DNA from: Bacillota bacterium
GTDB lineage: Bacteria > Bacillota > Clostridia > Lachnospirales > Lachnospiraceae
Direction: 5' to 3'
DNA: 14,448 bases
Assembly (NCBI GenBank): GCA_023398375.1
Contig: JAEWSH010000010.1
Location: 1 to 14,448, forward strand
This document shows, one piece after another, positions 5,919 through 14,448 of this stretch. Position 1 is the stretch's first letter. The number at the start of each line of letters is the position of its first letter. Position numbers and translations under genes: made by a program. The notes below the pieces were generated by a model that was not told the DNA's origin, searched no databases, and saw only the letters and a list, made by a program, of their open reading frames with translations.

Positions 5919-8900
5919 ATGAGATACAGCGACATTGTACAACTTAGATCAATGCGTCCCGCCTACAATATTCAAGAGGAGGGCATAGGTGAATGGAAAA
6001 CATTTATTGCAAATGATCAGTTCAACGACATTCTTAACCGAATGATTAAGGCGGTTCGCAACAACGATGCAGACCACCATAAGTCAATATGGATTGCTGG
6101 TACCTATGGTACTGGTAAGAGTCACGCAGGTGCTGTTCTCAAACACCTTTTCTGTGATCCAATAGAAGATATTCAAGAGTATATCGAGGACGAATACAAG
6201 AAGGACAAATATGCTTTGATTCGTTCGTCGATTTTGTCAGTGCGCCAGCATAAGCGTCTTTTCCCCGTCAATCTATATGGTCAGCAGAGCATCGCTCACG
6301 AAGAGGATTTGTCTTTGCAGCTGCAAAAAGAGATTAGAAATGCGTTGAACAAAGCGGACATCAATATTACCGTTAAGACCGACTTTGATGTTATGGTTCA
6401 GCATATTGATGAGCAGCCTGCAATTTGGCAATCACTTATTGATAATAACACTGTCTTGAGTAGTGTAGCCCCAGATTTGAAGAAGTTGAGGCAGCTATTG
6501 TGCAACTACGATACAGAAGTATTGGACCGTGTTCGCAATGCTCAAAGAATAGCTGGTATCGACATTCGCTTGCAGAGCAACAATATTCAACAGTGGATAT
6601 TCGAGGTTCAGGACAAACTCAAAGAGCAAGGTGTATATGATGGTCTCCTCATTATATGGGATGAGTTTACCGAGATTATGACATCTAGTATCGGTGTTCG
6701 TCTACTTGTTCGCCTCCAAGAGATTGCCGAGGCGATGATGAATAATGAGAATGACTCATACTTCTTGTTTATTTCACACCCTTCTGCTCTGAATTCTATA
6801 AAAGAAGAAGAGCGTGAAAAAACAAAAGGTCGCTATCACTATGTAGCCTACAATATGGAGCCTGTTTCGGCATTTAAGATTATGTCGAAGAAGTTCAAGA
6901 TTGTGAATGATACGGTTTATAATCAGCGTAAAGAACGATTCTTTGTCCTGCATAATGATTTGCTAAATACATTCTCATCGTCGTCAACCAACACAAGTGA
7001 GACTATCGAGAATATTCAGAATTTATTCCCTCTTCATCCTTCGACAGCCAACCTCGCAACATATTATGCACGAGAGGCGGGCTCTTCAAGCCGAAGCGTA
7101 TTTGAGTTCTTGGCTTGCGATGCTGTTAAGGAGTTCCTTGATTGTGAAGATAATTATGCAAACGAACGAACAATTACGGCGGACTACTTATGGGACTATG
7201 TTAAGGAATACTTTGAAAGTGATACAACCAAGTTTGGTGCTGTAACAGAACGCTACAATAGCCACCATCTTGCGGTTGAGGCTGCTGGCGATAATTACTC
7301 GAAAGTATTCAAAGGAATATTGTTGCTTAATGCATTGAACAATATTGCTAATAGTGACACTGTTACACCTAGTCAGGAGAATATTGAAAACTTGTTCGTT
7401 GGAACGGAGGTCGCGGATGAATTAGCAGATATCCTTGATTTCCTAAATGACAAGAGTATTATTCAGCGTCAGCCTAATGGCAATTTCTCAATTCTTTTCA
7501 CTGCACTGCCCGGCGAGGAAATACAAAAGATTAAAGAGGAGTTAATATCAAGTAATTACCTTTACACGGATCAAGTCATTCGCTTTGGGGATGCTGCTTA
7601 TGCGAGCTTTGATAAGAGTTTTAAACAAATTGGTAGACCTCTTTCGTTCCAGTTCTTCTCGAAGCAGGCAAATGAATATACTTTGTTGAGTAAGATTGAG
7701 AATACTCAGAAGCAAACCAAAACATATGAAATATTCCTTGCAATTCTTGTAGGCCGCAACCAAGAGGAAGTTATTGCCCTCAAAGATATCGCAGAAAGGA
7801 ATAGCAAAGAAGAGAGATTCCGTAATACAACATTTGTTGTTATGGAAACCTTCTTCGAGGATAAGAATTACGAGCGTTTTATAGAATATCAAGCAAATGC
7901 ACAATGTGCTCAGCGTCATAGTTTGCCTAATCAGCAAAAGACTTATTCGAAAAACGCATCAGACATGATTGAGGCATGGGCTACAAGAATGAAGGGTGGC
8001 AATGCTACTTTCTATTTGCGTGGTGAGTATATGACGACTGTTGGTAGCAAAATGGCTTCAACAATAAATAACTCAATTGCTCCTAGTGTTTTTGAAGCAG
8101 GTCCAGAATCTTTGGAGATTGTTCGAATTAAGCACTCTACCACATATTGGAAAAAAGCTTCGGTTAAAGCTACAGTCGATGCAGTACTGTCATTTAATAC
8201 AAAACAAGATATTGTTGCTGCGTGTGGCGGGCCTGCACGACATGTAGAATTCCTACTACAAGATAGTGTTGATGACAATCTTGATTGGAAGAGTGATGTT
8301 GATCCTAACCATCCATTAAAGAGGGTTTGTGATTACATTGATGAGTGGCTATCTGGTCGTCATACAAATAAGAACCAGACTTTTAATTTAGGGGAGAAGT
8401 TGATTGGCCTTACTGAAGCACCGTTCGGATTATTCCAAGGATACGCTCCAATGGCAATGGTCGCATTTGCTATGCGTAAATATGTAAACCAGATATTTGA
8501 CACGAATGGCAAACAGCGTACAGCCCAACATCTTGTTGATGATGTAGTCGAATTGTTTAAGGCATGGGAAAGCGGTCGTAGTTCAAATAAGTTGAACTTC
8601 TTGTTCGAAAGTAAAGAGGCTGGTAAATTAAGCAAGCATTTGATTGCGATGTTTTCGCTTAAGAAACTTAAAGGCTACTCAGATATCAGCTCTTTGAAAG
8701 ATGCGAGATGGGCCATTCGAAATGAATATGCGAAGGAGAAGGGCTATCCATTGTGGTCATTAAAATATTGCAGTAGCGATTACAACACAGAAGATATACG
8801 TCTGCTAATTGACAATGTTATCAAAGTTGTAGGCGATTCTGAAAGTATGAAGAATCCTGCACTCCTTAATGATACGATAAATGGCTATGAGGCACAACGA

Positions 8901-9350
8901 TTTGAGTGGGGAAATCTTCTGGTTGAGAATAATGGCGGCAATTATAGAGATGGATTTATCAACTTCTTAAAGAGTGTTGAGAATGTAAAGATCCAAGACC
9001 ACGAAATCGATGATGCAATAGTGTATCTTAAAGGACACCTTGCAGAAGTTGGACTTTGGAAAGAAGCAGAGGTTAAAGATTGCCTCAAAGATTGGAGACT
9101 ATCTCTTCAAACCACTCCGGCCAATGGTGGACAGGGAGGTAGTGCAAGCGGTGCTTCAAGTGGCAACCAGTCTGGAATGGGTGCTTCCTCTAATGGAGCT
9201 ATACCTCCCGTATCAAATGTTGCTCATAAGAGAAGTCTGCTTAAAGAGGCATTAAAATTTATGCCAGCCAACGAAGCAAAGGACCTACTTAACGACATTA
9301 TAGAGTCTGAGGATACAATACTTGATATACTTCTAAAATACTTGAAATAA
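5919..9350 (+). CDS. brxC: BrxC/PglY-type large ATPase of type 4 BREX
   Basis: This 1143-residue protein has the size and layout of BrxC, the large P-loop ATPase of BREX systems. Walker A is GTYGTGKS at residues 61-68, in the typical context SIWIAGTYGTGKSHA. Walker B is LLIIWDEFTEI with Asp248-Glu249. The rest is a long helical region without recognised catalytic motifs. A linker rich in Gly, Ser and Asn (about 1065-1101) separates the body from a small helical C-terminal segment of some 42 residues (1102-1143). BrxC is essential for defence in studied BREX types and is thought to be a DNA- or PglZ-associated motor or switch. Its stop codon directly abuts the pglZ ATG with no spacer, so the two are probably translationally coupled. 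The family is well supported; the exact activity in type 4 is not known from sequence. Confidence 0.88.
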   Translation: MRYSDIVQLRSMRPAYNIQEEGIGEWKTFIANDQFNDILNRMIKAVRNNDADHHKSIWIAGTYGTGKSHAGAVLKHLFCDPIEDIQEYIEDEYKKDKYALIRSSILSVRQHKRLFPVNLYGQQSIAHEEDLSLQLQKEIRNALNKADINITVKTDFDVMVQHIDEQPAIWQSLIDNNTVLSSVAPDLKKLRQLLCNYDTEVLDRVRNAQRIAGIDIRLQSNNIQQWIFEVQDKLKEQGVYDGLLIIWDEFTEIMTSSIGVRLLVRLQEIAEAMMNNENDSYFLFISHPSALNSIKEEEREKTKGRYHYVAYNMEPVSAFKIMSKKFKIVNDTVYNQRKERFFVLHNDLLNTFSSSSTNTSETIENIQNLFPLHPSTANLATYYAREAGSSSRSVFEFLACDAVKEFLDCEDNYANERTITADYLWDYVKEYFESDTTKFGAVTERYNSHHLAVEAAGDNYSKVFKGILLLNALNNIANSDTVTPSQENIENLFVGTEVADELADILDFLNDKSIIQRQPNGNFSILFTALPGEEIQKIKEELISSNYLYTDQVIRFGDAAYASFDKSFKQIGRPLSFQFFSKQANEYTLLSKIENTQKQTKTYEIFLAILVGRNQEEVIALKDIAERNSKEERFRNTTFVVMETFFEDKNYERFIEYQANAQCAQRHSLPNQQKTYSKNASDMIEAWATRMKGGNATFYLRGEYMTTVGSKMASTINNSIAPSVFEAGPESLEIVRIKHSTTYWKKASVKATVDAVLSFNTKQDIVAACGGPARHVEFLLQDSVDDNLDWKSDVDPNHPLKRVCDYIDEWLSGRHTNKNQTFNLGEKLIGLTEAPFGLFQGYAPMAMVAFAMRKYVNQIFDTNGKQRTAQHLVDDVVELFKAWESGRSSNKLNFLFESKEAGKLSKHLIAMFSLKKLKGYSDISSLKDARWAIRNEYAKEKGYPLWSLKYCSSDYNTEDIRLLIDNVIKVVGDSESMKNPALLNDTINGYEAQRFEWGNLLVENNGGNYRDGFINFLKSVENVKIQDHEIDDAIVYLKGHLAEVGLWKEAEVKDCLKDWRLSLQTTPANGGQGGSASGASSGNQSGMGASSNGAIPPVSNVAHKRSLLKEALKFMPANEAKDLLNDIIESEDTILDILLKYLK

Positions 9351-11768
9351 ATGTATAAAGAGGTTAAAAACTTTGAAGAACTAAAGAGTCTCGTCTTGGA
9401 GGACAAAGAGTCTATCGGTCTCGGTGTCGATATGAGAAATCGATATCCGATTCGATTTGTTTTGTTCGACAACTTTCGGGATTGTAGCCTATTTGTCGAT
9501 TTCGTTCAAGAAGAGATTAGTACGACCGTACAAAGTGTAGATAAATGGATTGACCCTAATTATCCGGATTTAATGATAACTCACACAGAGTTGGCGCAAC
9601 GAATCAAGGATCATATTAAGAAGATGAATGGAGCAGACTGTGTTATTGCCCCATTCTCGGAGTTGGCTCGCTTCTATGAAAATGATGTAAATAAGACCTT
9701 TGATGCCCTGCTTAAAACAATTAAAGCGATTGAGGCAAGTCCGAAAGCAATTGGGAAACACCAAAGAGTATTTGTTCCTATAGTGGGACTGGAGGGTAAA
9801 ATGGAATCCTTTAGTAAGGATACACAAAGTACCATTTGGCGACTAAAAAGCGAGGAAAAGGATTTAACCTATCGTCTAATCATAACTGATAAGGAAACTT
9901 TTGGCGTGCAGGGTTTGAGCAATCACTATACAGTAGTTAATTCTATGCAAGAGTGGTTGAATATATGGAAGGATGTGAATAAACAGGTGACACCCAACAT
10001 TATTTGCACCTCACATAGTCTCTTTGCAAATGCGATATTTGCACAGCCTGATAACGCTTTTAGTTTCGTTGTTTGTAACGATGCTTATGATTTCTTAACC
10101 AGAGGATTACAACTCCAATTTGGAGGAATAGAGAAACGAGTAACTGATAATAATAATTGGGAGATATTAGCAAACGAAATAGATATCACTCACGGATTTA
10201 AATTTAGTAAGTATGTCCACAGTTACTTCTCTGTGAATAGTATAGAGAACTATGTTTCATTTATAAAATTGTGGTTTGATTATCCCGACCAATACCATCG
10301 TTGGTTGCTTACTCGCTATTACAAACAGCACAAAGATGAAACAGACCTCATCTGTAGAATATTAGATAATATCACTTCGCTCACTGGAAATGATTTAATA
10401 GAACAAATTACATTATATCTCAGTGAAATTGAGAGTGAAATGCAAGAGCGTGCTTATTGTTTATGCGAGGCTCAAAAACGAGGAGTTGTATTAAGAGAAG
10501 CCGTACAGTCTACACTATCAGCTCGATTGGTAGCAATGGCCGAGAAATACAACTACACAAGTGCAATAAGGTATTTTACTGGAATATGTCAAAAGGAGAA
10601 AGAACTTGCAGTTGCTTGGCTTGGTAAAAAAGTAATTACCATAGACCAGATTAAGCCGTTCTTCCCTGACTTATATTATTACTTGTCCGAACCATTGGGG
10701 GTGTCATATAACATACCTTCTTGGGTTGCGCCATACATTAATGAGTATAAAAAAGCTAAAATTGCTAACACTTACACCTCAGAGATTGAAGAGAGGATAA
10801 GAGAGTTGAATAATTCGGATGTTTCCTTTGACCAATGGTATCAGGAGTTTAGCACAACTCGCACGCTCCTGCAAGGTCGAGGAGATATTGAAGTGTTTTA
10901 TTGGGTTGATGGTCTGGGCATTGAGTGGATTCCTCTGATAAAGCAAATTATACAAGAAAAGAGCAATCAAAATATCTTCCTTAACGAAGTAAAAATAGCA
11001 AGGGCTTTGTTGCCATCTACTACAAGCACAAATAAGCTTGACTTACAAAAGCTACTCCCAGATTTTCAGAAATTGGAGAAAGCTGGAGACTTGGATAACT
11101 TTGCACATCAGCCAACAAATGTGTGGCCAACTTTCGTTATCAAAGAGGTAGAATTAGTTCGCTCTGTGATCGAAGAGATATTAGCCAAGTATAATGGGAA
11201 GAAGATTGCCATTATCTCAGATCATGGATTAACTTATATGTCGCAATTGTGTAACGGACTCGGTATCGCAGGAGTAAATTCCGACCATCACGGACGCTTG
11301 GCTATCAAAGGTAGTGGGAATTGGACGACTGACGACAACTACATTAAATTAGAGGATGGTAAAACCGTGTGCGCACTTCGTCATCAATCATTGTGTAATA
11401 AGGTCCCCAAAGGACAAGGTATTCACGGAGGGTGTACTCCAGAAGAGGTGTTGGTGCCTATATTCGTGATATCTAGCTATGTGGCTGATGCTGAATGGAG
11501 CGCAGAGATACTAACATTGGAAGTATCTGGTGCCAATCCAACAATCGATTTCAAGATAAAGAATGCGCCTACTATGCATATTCCTATGATTGAGTATAAT
11601 GGAATTAGATATTCCCTTAACCAAATTGGAACTGATGTATATAGGTCAGAGCCGATAGTGATTGACGAAAATGTTCGCGAAATTGCTCTTGTTATAGGAA
11701 GCATTACTCGTATATATCATATTTCAGTAAATGCTGGAGCACAAGAGGATGATTTGTTTGACTTTTAA
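9351..11768 (+). CDS. pglZ: PglZ, alkaline-phosphatase-superfamily protein of type 4 BREX
   Basis: This 805-residue protein has the hallmarks of the PglZ domain, a member of the alkaline phosphatase superfamily and the defining gene of BREX. Metal-ligand motifs are visible in order: FYWVDGLG (Asp520), a candidate nucleophile region LPSTTSTNK (554-562), IISDHGLTYM (Asp624, His625), SDHHGRLAI (644-652) and the closing IHGGCTPEEV (691-700). The N-terminal 500 residues are a largely helical region that, in other BREX types, contacts partner proteins. A small beta-rich C-terminal domain follows residue 710, ending in an acidic tail. It begins on the base after the brxC stop and ends 11 bases before brxL. 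Known relatives are needed for defence and some act as nucleases or phosphodiesterases; which activity applies here cannot be read from the sequence. Confidence 0.9.
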   Translation: MYKEVKNFEELKSLVLEDKESIGLGVDMRNRYPIRFVLFDNFRDCSLFVDFVQEEISTTVQSVDKWIDPNYPDLMITHTELAQRIKDHIKKMNGADCVIAPFSELARFYENDVNKTFDALLKTIKAIEASPKAIGKHQRVFVPIVGLEGKMESFSKDTQSTIWRLKSEEKDLTYRLIITDKETFGVQGLSNHYTVVNSMQEWLNIWKDVNKQVTPNIICTSHSLFANAIFAQPDNAFSFVVCNDAYDFLTRGLQLQFGGIEKRVTDNNNWEILANEIDITHGFKFSKYVHSYFSVNSIENYVSFIKLWFDYPDQYHRWLLTRYYKQHKDETDLICRILDNITSLTGNDLIEQITLYLSEIESEMQERAYCLCEAQKRGVVLREAVQSTLSARLVAMAEKYNYTSAIRYFTGICQKEKELAVAWLGKKVITIDQIKPFFPDLYYYLSEPLGVSYNIPSWVAPYINEYKKAKIANTYTSEIEERIRELNNSDVSFDQWYQEFSTTRTLLQGRGDIEVFYWVDGLGIEWIPLIKQIIQEKSNQNIFLNEVKIARALLPSTTSTNKLDLQKLLPDFQKLEKAGDLDNFAHQPTNVWPTFVIKEVELVRSVIEEILAKYNGKKIAIISDHGLTYMSQLCNGLGIAGVNSDHHGRLAIKGSGNWTTDDNYIKLEDGKTVCALRHQSLCNKVPKGQGIHGGCTPEEVLVPIFVISSYVADAEWSAEILTLEVSGANPTIDFKIKNAPTMHIPMIEYNGIRYSLNQIGTDVYRSEPIVIDENVREIALVIGSITRIYHISVNAGAQEDDLFDF

Positions 11769-11779
11769 GATTACAATAT

Positions 11780-13216
11780 ATGAAACCCGAAATTGAAGAA
11801 AAAGTAAGGCAGTATTTTTCTGCGATGTCAATATATAAAGATCCAGAAAAGACAAATAGTATATTTGCTGGTCGTAATCTCCCTGCATTCGTTAAGGATT
11901 ATTTAATGAAGAGATATCTGAATGTGCAGACTGGAGATATTGATACTTTAAGCCTTACACAATTTCTCGACCAAGTAATACCCACTAATACGGGTTCTGT
12001 GAAGGATCGCATAGTATCCGGAGAAGAGGTTGTGTTGTTGTGCCGTTTCATTATTTATATCGATTTGGTAAAGGGTGTTAAGCAATTTGCCATACCAGAT
12101 TATGGAATAAAGCTACGAGAAGGCATTATCCCAGAGTTTACATATACAAAGCACCAAGGAGAGCTTGTTGATGGTGAGAAATGGGGCATTGTTAAACTCT
12201 GTTTATTGCCTGATGACAATGGCAGAAGCTATCATGTCCAGATGGTTGATTACAAGCCATTCAGACCATATAGCTCGGTAGATGTTAACTACTTGGCAGA
12301 GGCTCGCAGACATTTTACTACGCAAGAGTGGATGGACTTGTTGTTGTCTGCGATGGAGTATGATCCAGATGGTTTTGCCAATCTTACACAGAAAATGGAG
12401 TTCCTAACTCGATTATTGATTTTTGCAGAGCCTAGGCTTAATGTTATTGAACTTGCGCCTAAGGGTACCGGTAAGTCTTATGTGTTTGGTAATTTGTCAA
12501 AATATGGATGGCTTGTGAGTGGCGGTAAAGTTACTCGTGCTAAATTGTTTTATGATAAGACGAAACAGCAGAATGGCATAATCAAGAACCACGATTTTAC
12601 GGTATTTGATGAAATTCAGACAATTGTTTTCCAAGAGCCAGCAGAGATTCAGGCTGCTCTAAAATCATATTTGGAGAGCGGTAAGACAACCATTGACAAT
12701 AATGAGTTTACCTCGGAGTGTGGTTTGATGCTTATGGGTAATATCCCATTGACTGCAAATCATCTTCCTGTATCATCATTCTATTTTGGCTCACTGCCTG
12801 AGAATTTCAGAGAGTCAGCATTGCTTGATCGCTTCCATTGCTTTATTGAAGGTTGGTTATTACCTCGTATAGACACGAGTATGATCTTTAAAGGGTGGAC
12901 TATCAACGTTGAATATTTCTCTGAGATACTTCATTCGATGCGTACAAACAACACATATGGACTGTTGTTTGACCAATTGGTGAAGTTTGAGGAGAAAGCC
13001 GATGTCCGAGACCAGAAGGCAATCAAACGAATCGCAACCGGATATATGAAATTATTGTTCCCTCATTGGCGCAATGTAGATGATGTGAACAAAGAGGAAT
13101 TTGAAATGTATTGTCTTAACCCGGCAATACATAGACGAGGCATAGTTAAGGAACAATGTCACAATATTGATCCTGAGTTCAAAACCAAGATGCCAGAAGT
13201 GAGAGTGTTATATTGA
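11780..13216 (+). CDS. brxL: BrxL, AAA+ ATPase of type 4 BREX (short form)
   Basis: This 478-residue protein matches the BrxL family. The N-terminal region (about 1-200) would be the DNA-binding/oligomerisation part. The AAA+ core has Walker A APKGTGKSY (226-234), Walker B FTVFDEIQ (Asp277-Glu278), a sensor-like LMLMGNIPL (316-324) and likely arginine-finger segments around LLDRF (348-352) and PRI (362-364). BrxL in type 1 BREX is longer, about 680 residues, with a C-terminal Lon-like protease domain. Here the protein ends after the ATPase module and I see no Ser-Lys protease dyad motif. That short form appears normal for type 4 and is not evidence of truncation by itself. It is the last core gene of the operon, 11 bases after pglZ. 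The role as a DNA-encircling motor is known for type 1 relatives; for this protein it is inferred. Confidence 0.87.
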   Translation: MKPEIEEKVRQYFSAMSIYKDPEKTNSIFAGRNLPAFVKDYLMKRYLNVQTGDIDTLSLTQFLDQVIPTNTGSVKDRIVSGEEVVLLCRFIIYIDLVKGVKQFAIPDYGIKLREGIIPEFTYTKHQGELVDGEKWGIVKLCLLPDDNGRSYHVQMVDYKPFRPYSSVDVNYLAEARRHFTTQEWMDLLLSAMEYDPDGFANLTQKMEFLTRLLIFAEPRLNVIELAPKGTGKSYVFGNLSKYGWLVSGGKVTRAKLFYDKTKQQNGIIKNHDFTVFDEIQTIVFQEPAEIQAALKSYLESGKTTIDNNEFTSECGLMLMGNIPLTANHLPVSSFYFGSLPENFRESALLDRFHCFIEGWLLPRIDTSMIFKGWTINVEYFSEILHSMRTNNTYGLLFDQLVKFEEKADVRDQKAIKRIATGYMKLLFPHWRNVDDVNKEEFEMYCLNPAIHRRGIVKEQCHNIDPEFKTKMPEVRVLY

Positions 13217-13289
13217 AGCGATTATACATAATCACAATATTATAAATAAGAAATTAATATTGACATTCATACTAGTAAACAACCATCAT

Positions 13290-14448
13290 ATGGACAATAT
13301 GACATATATAGACTGTATACGTGACAATAGAATAAATGCAGATAGCTATTCGCTTAATATGACAATTGGCGAATACTATGACTTGGTTAAAGACTGCTTA
13401 AATGATAATGAATATCAAAGGAAAAGAGTAAGAAACTCTAGTTCTATATATAATCTCCTTAAACAAGATATTATAAAGGGGTGTGTGATGCCCCCGTTGG
13501 TATTAGCACTTTGTAGAACATTGGCACCCGGAGAGGATATTGAGGTGGCGTTACGACAGGCAAAAGGTGATTTAAAAATACTTGATGGCCTTCAGCGCTC
13601 ATATACAATCAAAGAGATTGTGAACGAATGTCAGGGATCTTTATTTGGAGATGTCAATCCGTTAGAACGAAGGGTCAGAGTAGAAGTATATGTCGGCATA
13701 AATAAACTGGGAATACTATACCGTATGCTAACATTAAATGCTGGTCAAACACAAATGACCACTAGGCATCAAATTGAAATTATTTATTCAGAATATAGAA
13801 ATCAGTGTGATGTTCCTGGGGTTACATTATTTGCGGAAACCGATGGACATACTCCTAACGAGATAGGGGAGTATAAATTTAGAGATGTCATAGAGGGTTT
13901 TACATCCTTCCTGCAAAGAGATTATCTTACATTAGACAAAAAGGATATTTTGGAAAACGTACGAGATTTGGAAAGAATATCGCGTGTGGCTACTTCTAAT
14001 ACTCTATTTTATGATTTTGTAGATACATATCATCATTTAGTTAACAAACTAAATGAATTGTTTAATAAGGTTTATGATCCAGAACTATTAGTAGAGACTG
14101 CTAATTTAAGTGCTGCTCCATTTGCAACATCCATGATTTCGTTATTCAATAAGTCACAGGCATTAACTGGTTATGGATGTGCTATTGCAGAAATTATGGA
14201 TATGCAATACATAAAGAATATTAAGGATATACATGAATATATAGAGAATATTAGCACTCAAAATTTTGATTGTGTCTTCGTGGAAATGATGGGCAATCTA
14301 GATTATTTACGAAGAAATGCCAAGTGGAAAATCCAGTGTAAGCTGCCCCCTAAAACCAAGCGATTCTGCCCCCTTAAAACATTCAACAATGCCCCCTTAA
14401 AAAGTCTTGACCGATGGGGTTATTATTATTTTAGTTTATTTCCCTCTG
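13290..14448 (+). CDS. DGxQR-motif protein related to DndB/DGQHR or DUF262/ParB-like families, apparently cut by an insertion sequence
   Basis: An open frame starts at the ATG at 13290 (a second ATG is at 13299) and runs off the window without a stop. Residues 47-110 follow the pattern of DGQHR/ParB-like proteins: a basic stretch, IYNLLKQDIIKG, MPPLVLAL, then KILDGLQRSYTI with DGLQR at 99-103 (leucine where many relatives have Gln). A second conserved-looking block is LNAGQTQMTTRHQIE (149-163). DndB, with DGQHR, regulates phosphorothioation genes; DUF262 proteins are defence effectors. Native-looking sequence stops at about codon 349 (base 14336). Beyond it the frame reads through repeats that look like an insertion-sequence end, giving an unlikely tail rich in CPL and APLK. 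It lies 73 bases after brxL with no terminator between, so it probably belongs to the operon. It is likely an inactivated accessory gene; family assignment is tentative. Confidence 0.6.
   Translation, partial: MDNMTYIDCIRDNRINADSYSLNMTIGEYYDLVKDCLNDNEYQRKRVRNSSSIYNLLKQDIIKGCVMPPLVLALCRTLAPGEDIEVALRQAKGDLKILDGLQRSYTIKEIVNECQGSLFGDVNPLERRVRVEVYVGINKLGILYRMLTLNAGQTQMTTRHQIEIIYSEYRNQCDVPGVTLFAETDGHTPNEIGEYKFRDVIEGFTSFLQRDYLTLDKKDILENVRDLERISRVATSNTLFYDFVDTYHHLVNKLNELFNKVYDPELLVETANLSAAPFATSMISLFNKSQALTGYGCAIAEIMDMQYIKNIKDIHEYIENISTQNFDCVFVEMMGNLDYLRRNAKWKIQCKLPPKTKRFCPLKTFNNAPLKSLDRWGYYYFSLFPS
14337..14448 (+). mobile_element. Left end of an insertion sequence, probably IS21-like (continues past the window)
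   Basis: The sequence changes character at TGTA (14337), where an open reading frame is interrupted. Three copies of TGCCCCC(T)TAAAA follow at a strict 23-base period and then A/T-rich sequence to the window edge. Multiple short repeats next to a TG...CA-type terminus are a known trait of IS21-family elements, whose istA gene would begin just beyond this point. No transposase codons are visible, so the family assignment rests on the terminal structure alone. Confidence 0.5.
14344..14403 (+). repeat. Three direct repeats TGCCCCC(T)TAAAA with 23-base period
   Basis: Copies are at 14344-14356 (TGCCCCCTAAAAC, one T short), 14367-14380 (TGCCCCCTTAAAAC) and 14390-14403 (TGCCCCCTTAAAAA). Starts are exactly 23 bases apart, about two helical turns, as expected for binding sites of a transposase along one face of the DNA. 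Confidence 0.75.

Noticed and set aside
7548..7937. Minus-strand open frame of 129 codons inside brxC
   Set aside because: It is a shadow of brxC, with a low-complexity hydrophobic translation and no promoter.
14344..14403. Three 23-base-period repeats as a CRISPR array
   Set aside because: The repeat unit is about 13 bases with about 10-base gaps, only three copies exist, and no cas gene is nearby; a transposon terminus explains it better.

Overview
The window looks like part of a Bacteroidales chromosome (Bacteroides, Parabacteroides or Prevotella type). The evidence is low G+C, few recognisable Shine-Dalgarno sequences, promoters of the Bacteroidetes TTTG / TAnnTTTG type, and the AraC-type end of what resembles a hybrid two-component regulator. 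Most of it is a defence island.

Layout. Bases 1-230 hold the last 75 codons of the AraC-type regulator, followed by a strong terminator. Bases 301-706 appear non-coding and carry four copies of AGGTACAA, some in nested inverted repeats, which may be the worn end of a mobile element. A minus-strand block follows: an AAA ATPase with a C-terminal DUF234/nuclease-like domain (707-2026), with its own promoter and terminator, and a small VbhA-like Fic antitoxin gene (2228-2548) with no Fic toxin beside it. The antitoxin promoter sits inside a perfect 13-bp inverted repeat.

From 2735 to 13216 a tight plus-strand operon encodes a small XRE repressor-like protein, BrxP (PAPS-reductase/DndC-like, fused to a ferredoxin-like domain and a DUF4007-like domain), a 148-residue protein resembling phosphorothioate-sulfur-binding domains, BrxC (large ATPase), PglZ (alkaline-phosphatase superfamily) and BrxL (AAA+ without a visible Lon protease domain). 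brxP-brxC-pglZ-brxL is the core of a type 4 BREX anti-phage system, the class without the PglX methyltransferase. Gaps between these genes are 0-19 bases.

Behind brxL, at 13290, lies a gene with a DGLQR motif (residues 99-103), like the DGQHR/DndB and DUF262/ParB-like families. It is apparently cut at about 14336 by the left end of an insertion sequence, marked by TGTA followed by three TGCCCCC(T)TAAAA repeats at an exact 23-base period, probably IS21-like.

Working model (inference). BrxP would use sulfur chemistry to mark DNA or a related substrate, in place of methylation. The 148-residue protein would read the mark, BrxC and BrxL would supply ATP-driven DNA handling, and PglZ would act as hydrolase or assembly partner. 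The DGxQR protein would be a DndB-like accessory or regulator. A DndC-like enzyme, a sulfur-binding-domain-like protein and a DndB-like protein around a BREX core is the most interesting aspect of this window.
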